A stretch of 64,000 nucleotides of DNA, from assembly GCF_040361215.1 (NCBI RefSeq), contig NZ_APND01000002.1:743836-807835 (forward strand). The letters are read 5' to 3'. Position numbers and translations under genes: made by a program. The notes beneath the pieces are model-generated. The model made no database searches. It was not told the origin of the DNA and saw only the letters and a list, made by a program, of their open reading frames with translations. The first letter of the stretch is position 1. Each line of letters opens with the position of its first letter. The DNA comes from Salinisphaera dokdonensis (GTDB taxonomy: Bacteria > Pseudomonadota > Gammaproteobacteria > Nevskiales > Salinisphaeraceae). This document shows, one piece after another, positions 59,046 through 64,000 of this stretch.

Positions 59046-61256
59046 ATGACTGATCGCCCGCAGCGATTCACGGATGCCGAAGCCACTGTCGACTGGCTGA
59101 TCGAGACTGTTGGCCAAGACATCCGCGTCGGCGCGCCGCTTGGGCTCGGCAAGCCGGCCACGCTGCTTAATGCCCTTTACGCGCGGGCCAAGGCGAATCC
59201 CGCAATCCGGTTGAGCATTCTCACTGCGCTGTCGCTTGACGTGCCGCACGCATCGAGCGATCTGGAGCGCCGGATCATGGATCCGATCGTCGAGCGCGTG
59301 TTCGAGGATTATCCGGGGCTGCATTACCTGCGAGACGTCCAATCCGGCGCGCTGCCGGACAACGTCACGGTGTCCGAATTCTTCTTCCAGCCCGGCGCGT
59401 TGCTCGGTAACGAACACGCGCAGCGCCACTATCGCTCGGTCAACTACACCCATGTGGCGCGCGACCTGATCAACTCGGGTGTCAACGTGCTCATGCAAAT
59501 GGGGGCACCCGGCCCGGACGACAGCTGTTTCTCGTTGTCGAGCAATACCGACGTGACGCTCGATCTGGTGCCTGTGATCGAAGCCATGCGCGAGCGCGGC
59601 GAGCCAATCTGGGTAATCGGCCAGCTCAATGCCCGTATGCCGATGATGACGCGCAGCGCGCTCGTCGATGCCTCGCTGGCAGATGCCATATTCGAGGGCG
59701 AGGCCGCCACCTTCAAACCCTTCGGCGCGCCGGCGATGCCGGTCGCGCCTGCCGACTACGCGATCGGCCTGCGTGTATCCGGCCTGATCGCGGATGGCGG
59801 CACGCTGCAGATCGGCATCGGTTCGCTGTCCGATGCGATCGCCTATAGCTGCGACCTGAGGCATAACCACAACGCGGACTATCAGGCATTGATGCACGGC
59901 ATCGATCGTGGCGACGCCGAGCGCGCGTTGATCGAGGCCATCGGCGGTCTCGAGCCTTTCGAGCAGGGCCTCTACGGCTGTACGGAAATGCTGGTCGACG
60001 CCTATATCCAGATGTATCGCGCGGGCGTGATCTCGCGGCCGGTCTACGACGATATCGGTATTCAGAAGCTCCTCGATGCCGGCGCGATTGGCATCGATGT
60101 GAACGCCGCGACACTCGCCGCGTTGCGCGATGCGGGCGATCTACGCAGCCAGCTCGATGAAACTGATGTGGCGCGTCTCAAGCATATCGGCGTGTTTCAC
60201 GACGACGTGTCTCTGCAAGGGCGCGAACTGGATGCCGGCGACGGCGGCGCAGCGATCGCGGCCGATCTCGACGATGCAACGGCCCGCGCCGAAATCGAGG
60301 CGCGTTGTCTCGGCGATCGACTCAAGGGCGCGACGCTCGTGCACGGCGGCTTTTTTCTCGGGCCGAACAGTTTCTACGATGCACTGCACGCGCTCGACGA
60401 TGACGAACGCGATCTGTTCCACATGACCAGCGTTGGCGAGATCAACGAACTCTATGGCAACGAGGCGCTGCGCCGCGTGCAGCGCCGGCAGTCGCGCTTC
60501 GTGAATACCGCGATCAAGGCCACGCTGTCGGGGGCCATCGCCTCGGACGGACTCGAAAGCGGCCAGGTGCTGTCCGGCGTGGGCGGCCAGTACAACTTCG
60601 TCTCCCAGGCCCATGCACTCGAAGACGGCCGCTCGATCATCTGCGTGCGCGCGGTGCGCCAGTCTTCGGACGGTCCGGAATCGAATATCGTGGCCCACTA
60701 CGCGCATACGACGATCCCGCGCCACCTGCGCGATATCGTGGTCACCGAATACGGCGTGGCCGATCTGCGCGGCAAGACGGATGAAGAGGTCGCCAAGGCG
60801 CTGATCGAAATCGCCGATGCGCGCTTTCAGGATGAACTGCGCAGTTCGGCGGTCGCGGCCGGCAAGCTGGCGCGTGATTACCAGGTGCCGATCCGCGCAC
60901 GCAGCAACACGCCGGAGAACGTCGGCCGTTGGCTTGCAGCGGAAAAGGCCAGGGGCCGTTTCGAGCCGTATCCCTACGGCAGCGATTTCACCGAGATCGA
61001 GCGTGCGTTGATCGGCGCGCTCAAGAAACTGCAGGGCGGCTCCACCGGCCAGACGCTGTCGCAGTTCGCGCGCCATGCCGCCCGCTTGGCCAGCCTGCCG
61101 GTGGCGGCCGGGCCCTATCTCGAACGCATGGGGCTGGAGCGTCCGCGCAGCCTGCGCGAATCGCTCTATGCCCGGCTGGTGACGCTCGCTCTGATCAACG
61201 ACGGCCTGATCGACGCGGACGACGACAAGACCGAAGACAGCGACCACGGCGCATGA
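59046..61256 (+). CDS. Acetyl-CoA hydrolase/CoA-transferase family protein
   Basis: A 736-residue cytosolic protein, much longer than the about 500-residue Ach1/Cat1 type. It has QIGIGSLSDAIAYSCDLRHN, FEQGLYGCTEMLVDAY, HMTSVGEINELYGNEALRRVQRRQSRFVNTA, LSGVGGQYNFVSQAHAL and RHLRDIVVTEYGVADLRGKTDEE (all family motifs given in parts), then an extra C-terminal 90 residues. It would transfer or hydrolyse acyl-CoA. GGAG supports ATG 59046. The stop overlaps the MoxR start. Confidence 0.88.
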   Translation: MTDRPQRFTDAEATVDWLIETVGQDIRVGAPLGLGKPATLLNALYARAKANPAIRLSILTALSLDVPHASSDLERRIMDPIVERVFEDYPGLHYLRDVQSGALPDNVTVSEFFFQPGALLGNEHAQRHYRSVNYTHVARDLINSGVNVLMQMGAPGPDDSCFSLSSNTDVTLDLVPVIEAMRERGEPIWVIGQLNARMPMMTRSALVDASLADAIFEGEAATFKPFGAPAMPVAPADYAIGLRVSGLIADGGTLQIGIGSLSDAIAYSCDLRHNHNADYQALMHGIDRGDAERALIEAIGGLEPFEQGLYGCTEMLVDAYIQMYRAGVISRPVYDDIGIQKLLDAGAIGIDVNAATLAALRDAGDLRSQLDETDVARLKHIGVFHDDVSLQGRELDAGDGGAAIAADLDDATARAEIEARCLGDRLKGATLVHGGFFLGPNSFYDALHALDDDERDLFHMTSVGEINELYGNEALRRVQRRQSRFVNTAIKATLSGAIASDGLESGQVLSGVGGQYNFVSQAHALEDGRSIICVRAVRQSSDGPESNIVAHYAHTTIPRHLRDIVVTEYGVADLRGKTDEEVAKALIEIADARFQDELRSSAVAAGKLARDYQVPIRARSNTPENVGRWLAAEKARGRFEPYPYGSDFTEIERALIGALKKLQGGSTGQTLSQFARHAARLASLPVAAGPYLERMGLERPRSLRESLYARLVTLALINDGLIDADDDKTEDSDHGA

Positions 61257-62146
61257 CGGACTCGAACCCGAAAGCGCGCTTCGACAGCCCCGAAGCGCTC
61301 GACGCCGCGCTCGCTGATCAGGCCTATGTCACCGACGCCGATCTGCGCATGACGCTGTATCTGGCGATGGCGCTGGGCAAGCCGTTGCTGGTGGAAGGTC
61401 CCGCCGGTGTCGGCAAGACGGAGATCGCGCGGGCGCTGTCGGCAGCGCTGGATACCCGTCTTATCCGGTTGCAGTGCTATGAAGGTCTGGATGCCGCCCA
61501 GGCGCTGTACGAATGGGACTATCCGCGCCAGTTGTTGGAAATTCGCCTGCAGGAAGCCGCCGGCGCGTCGGCCGACACGCTCCGGGCCAGCCTCTATAGC
61601 GACGATTTCCTGCTCGAACGGCCGCTGCTCGCGGCCCTGCGCCACAGTCCGCCGCCGGTGCTGCTGATTGACGAGCTCGACCGCGCTGACGAGGCCTTCG
61701 AGAGTTTTCTGCTCGAAATCCTGTCCGAATGGCAGATCAGCATTCCCGAATACGGCACCGTCCGTGCCGAGGTGCCGCCGCTGGTCGTGATCACTGGCAA
61801 TCGCACCCGCGCGCTGGCCGAAGCCACGCGCCGCCGCTGTCTGTATCTGTGGCTGGATTACCCGGACCGGGCCAAGGAACGAGCGGTGCTGGAACAACGG
61901 CTGCCCGGTATCGACGCCGCTCTGGCCGATGCGATCGTCGATTATCTCGCCTGGGCCCGCGAACAGGACCTGACCAAGACGCCCGGCCTGTCGGAGACGC
62001 TCGATTGGGCCGCGTCTTTGATCGAGATCGGTGCTGCGGATCTCGATCATGCCCAGGTGCCGGCCACGCTCGGCGCGCTGTTCAAGGACCCGGCCGATAT
62101 CGACTCAATGCGCGAGCGGCTGGCGGTCTACCGCGGTGGCCGCTGA
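61253..62146 (+). CDS. MoxR-family AAA+ ATPase
   Basis: A 297-residue ATPase of the MoxR/APE type. Walker A GPAGVGKT (49-56), Walker B VLLIDELDRAD (about 139-149), and VVITGNRTRALAEATRRRCLYLWLDYP (sensor 1 region and Arg finger, in parts). These act as chaperones for metal-enzyme maturation together with a VWA protein, which is the next gene. ATGA overlap with the upstream CoA-transferase gene. Confidence 0.92.
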   Translation: MTDSNPKARFDSPEALDAALADQAYVTDADLRMTLYLAMALGKPLLVEGPAGVGKTEIARALSAALDTRLIRLQCYEGLDAAQALYEWDYPRQLLEIRLQEAAGASADTLRASLYSDDFLLERPLLAALRHSPPPVLLIDELDRADEAFESFLLEILSEWQISIPEYGTVRAEVPPLVVITGNRTRALAEATRRRCLYLWLDYPDRAKERAVLEQRLPGIDAALADAIVDYLAWAREQDLTKTPGLSETLDWAASLIEIGAADLDHAQVPATLGALFKDPADIDSMRERLAVYRGGR

Positions 62147-63314
62147 CAAACAGTTTCGCAACGCTGGCCGTTACTGGTCGCTGACACGCGCGCTGGCGGC
62201 GTTTGCCAGCGAACTGCGGGCCCAGGGTGTGACGGTGAGCCCGGCCGAAAGCGCCGATGCATTGGCCGCGCTCCAAGCGTTACCGGTCACCGACAAGCCG
62301 CGTTTCGCAGCCGTGCTTCGTGCCTGCATGGCCAAGACGCCCGACGATCGGGCCCGTTTCGATACCGTCTTCGACGCGTTCTGGGGTGATCATTTTATTA
62401 CGCCTGCGAAGACCGTGGAGCGCGACGCCGGCGACGAAGATCACGACAGCGACGAGCCGGCCCGCGGCACCGGTGACGGCGGCGATCCCGATCCGGCCCG
62501 CGGGCAAACGCTCGACGAAACGCAGTCGGACGGGCCGAACGACGGCGCCAGCGGTCAGCGCCGGGCCATGCAGGCCGACTTGGCTGCGATCGACGAGCGT
62601 GAGCGCGCCGCGATGGAACGCTTGATTCGCGCCCTGGGTCGCCAGCTCGCTCGACGCGCCGCCCGACGCTGGCGTCGGCGTGCCCAGGGCCGGCTGGATC
62701 TGCGTGCCAGTCTGCGCAGCGCAATCGCTCGGGGCGGGGAGGTATTCGCGTTCCGACGCCGCTATCGGCCACGCGAGCGGCCACGGCTGGTGGTGTTCGC
62801 AGACGTCAGCTATTCGATGGACGCCTATAGCCGTTTCTTCTTGTGTTTCGTGCACGCGTTTGGTCAGGCGTTTCGCTCGATGGAGAGCTTTGTGTTCAGC
62901 ACGCAGCTGTCGCGGGTTACCGAGCCGTTGGCTCGTGGGCGTGTCGAGGCCGCACTGGCTCGATTAGCGGACACGGTCGACGACTGGGCCGGCGGCACGC
63001 GTATCGCCACGTCGCTGGAAGCCTTCATGGCGCGTCATGCCGATCAAATGCTCGATCGCAACACGGTGGTGATGATCGTGTCCGACGGCTGGGACAGTGA
63101 TGAGCCGGAGCGTCTACAGGCCGCTCTGAAGCAGCTGCGTGCTCGTTGTCGTGCACTGATCTGGCTCGATCCCCTGATGGATCATCCACGTTATTTCACG
63201 ACCGCGTTGGGCGTTCAGCACGACTCGCCACATGTTGATCTTTGTGCGCCGGCGCGGGATCTCGATGGGCTTGCACGGCTTGTCGATCGGCTCTCGCGGA
63301 AGCGCTTGGTCTAG
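62136..63314 (+). CDS. VWA domain protein (CoxE-like), MoxR partner
   Basis: A 392-residue protein. The middle is acidic (EDHDSDEPARGTGDGGDPD), then a basic stretch (RRAARRWRRRAQGRLDLR), and a VWA domain with MIDAS-like DVSYSMD (about residue 226), an intact Ser-x-Ser. Later motifs are GGTRIATSLEAF and VMIVSDGWDSDEP. This matches the CoxE-like VWA proteins that work with MoxR ATPases. The GTG start at 62136 lies in the MoxR gene (11-base overlap), which places it in the same operon. Confidence 0.88.
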   Translation: MAADKQFRNAGRYWSLTRALAAFASELRAQGVTVSPAESADALAALQALPVTDKPRFAAVLRACMAKTPDDRARFDTVFDAFWGDHFITPAKTVERDAGDEDHDSDEPARGTGDGGDPDPARGQTLDETQSDGPNDGASGQRRAMQADLAAIDERERAAMERLIRALGRQLARRAARRWRRRAQGRLDLRASLRSAIARGGEVFAFRRRYRPRERPRLVVFADVSYSMDAYSRFFLCFVHAFGQAFRSMESFVFSTQLSRVTEPLARGRVEAALARLADTVDDWAGGTRIATSLEAFMARHADQMLDRNTVVMIVSDGWDSDEPERLQAALKQLRARCRALIWLDPLMDHPRYFTTALGVQHDSPHVDLCAPARDLDGLARLVDRLSRKRLV

Positions 63315-63355
63315 AACTGCGGGTGGCTTTGTTTGAACGTCTGAGTTGAAAGCCG

Positions 63356-63960
63356 GTGACTTCAGGTCGCGAGTCTTTCGGCACTCACAAGTTCGTCGCA
63401 CCTTTTGTTTCGCGCTGCTGCGCGACTCACTTTCTTTTGCTTGTCCAAAAGAAAGTAAGCAAAGAAAAAAGACACCCGGACACAGCGCCGGCTGCGCCGG
63501 TGCACTCCGACACGCAGCGGCGACGGGATGCGGCCAGGACTCGCGTCGCTTTGGCGACGCTCAAACAGGCTGGCCGCACCGGCGCAGTGCGCCGGACACC
63601 CGTCGCCACTCCGTGTCTGCGTCGCCGTGCAACGGGCCGGAATACACAGGCCAAGCCAAGAGCGAGCGTTACTAACTTGCTGCGCCGGCAGTCGTTAGTG
63701 GACCGCGCTTACTCGGACTCGCCTTCGGCGTCGTCTGACAAAGATCGCTTCGCGATCTTCTGGGCGAAGCGTTAGCGAGCCTGTCTGTATTGGGTTCCCT
63801 TGGGCGTAGCGCCGAGCAGTGGAGGCCGCAAGCGGATAAGGCAGCCGGATGTCTGAGCGCAGCGAGTTTCCGGCTGGCCCGCTTGCGGACGGAGCCGCGC
63901 AGGGCACCGATGCGTAGCATCGGCGCAAGACAGGGCGCCTTTTGTTTTGGCTGGCGGTTT
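63356..63960. repeat. Palindrome-rich repetitive intergenic element
   Basis: The 686 bases from 63315 to the window end have no credible gene. They hold a mosaic with an 11-base inverted repeat at 63429-63456 (ACTTTCTTTTG, CAAAAGAAAGT), an 8-base hairpin at 63742-63760 (AAGATCGC, GCGATCTT), CCGATGC and GCATCGG near 63908-63924, and the block GACAGGGCGCCTTTTG near 63931. I recall similar mosaics repeated many times in Xanthomonadaceae and relatives, where they yield spurious Arg/Ser-rich ORFs. Whether this element is repeated in this genome cannot be seen here. Confidence 0.6.
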
Positions 63961-64000
63961 CAAGTATCAAGTGCAACAGCGCCATTGTCCCGGTCTTGGA

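Noticed and set aside
63346..63920. Several 60-110 codon frames in the right-edge element
   Set aside because: Their Arg/Ser/Cys-rich translations are typical false ORFs from this type of repeat mosaic.
1..64000. CRISPR arrays, prophage, IS elements, tRNA or rRNA genes
   Set aside because: No regularly spaced repeats, integrase/transposase genes, tRNA T-loop motifs or rRNA segments were seen.

Overview
The window is high-GC chromosomal DNA from a Gammaproteobacterium. The gene set points to a marine or halophilic lineage near Salinisphaera and other deep-branching gammaproteobacteria. It includes PlsB, MlaA, a three-part proton-translocating transhydrogenase, TtcA, DusB, ArgRS, RF3, UvrD, PriA and Ppx, and there are no plasmid or phage genes. 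The genus is an inference from gene content and base composition; there is no rRNA gene to confirm it. Genes are tightly packed, and many are joined by ATGA, GTGA or TGATG overlaps.

Layout. 1-6.7 kb: peptide ABC transporter (two permeases and two ATPases), with a cardiolipin synthase and an opposite-strand EEP-family phosphohydrolase between the ATPase genes, then a membrane-anchored amidohydrolase-like protein lacking its metal ligands. 6.9-10.2 kb: a coupled PhoX-like/PhoD pair of Tat-exported lipoproteins. 10.3-16.2 kb: RRM protein with a long structured leader, M48 lipoprotein protease, UvrD, a DUF3187 protein and a GluR0-type ligand-gated K+ channel. 16.3-28.6 kb: SPOR protein/argS, methyltransferase, priA (DnaA-box-like sites upstream), Nudix, pntB-pntAB-pntAA, a secreted protein, a 5'-3' exonuclease and a fructosamine-kinase-like protein. 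28.6-36 kb: ttcA, fatty acid desaturase with a palindromic operator candidate, voltage-gated channel with a zinc ribbon, NlpC/P60 lipoprotein, ppx, prfC. 35.9-36.1 kb: a probable small RNA with C-rich hairpin loops. 36-46 kb: acylphosphatase, two c-type cytochromes, an orphan ParB, then a lipid/envelope run (PlsC-like acyltransferase, SDR, MlaA, small kinase, PlsB). 46-53.7 kb: SppA-like lipoprotein peptidase, a PhoP/PhoQ-like two-component system with PepSY and glycine-zipper partners, a DUF3080-type lipoprotein, and an AAA+ protein resembling a sigma-54 activator but with GAFAGA and no DNA-binding domain. 53.8-63.3 kb: OYE-family oxidoreductase, BON lipoprotein, DusB, Yip1-family protein, and an operon of lipid kinase, CoA-transferase-like enzyme, MoxR ATPase and VWA protein. 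63.3-64 kb: a palindrome-rich repetitive intergenic element.

Themes. Many genes concern the envelope and phospholipids: Cls, PlsC, PlsB, MlaA, desaturase, lipid kinase, and phosphatases that could scavenge organic phosphate. There are two K+ channels of different design. The most promising undescribed items are the C-loop small RNA at 35.9-36.1 kb, the atypical sigma-54-activator-like ATPase at 52.4 kb, and the desaturase operator. No CRISPR array, prophage, IS element, tRNA or rRNA was seen.
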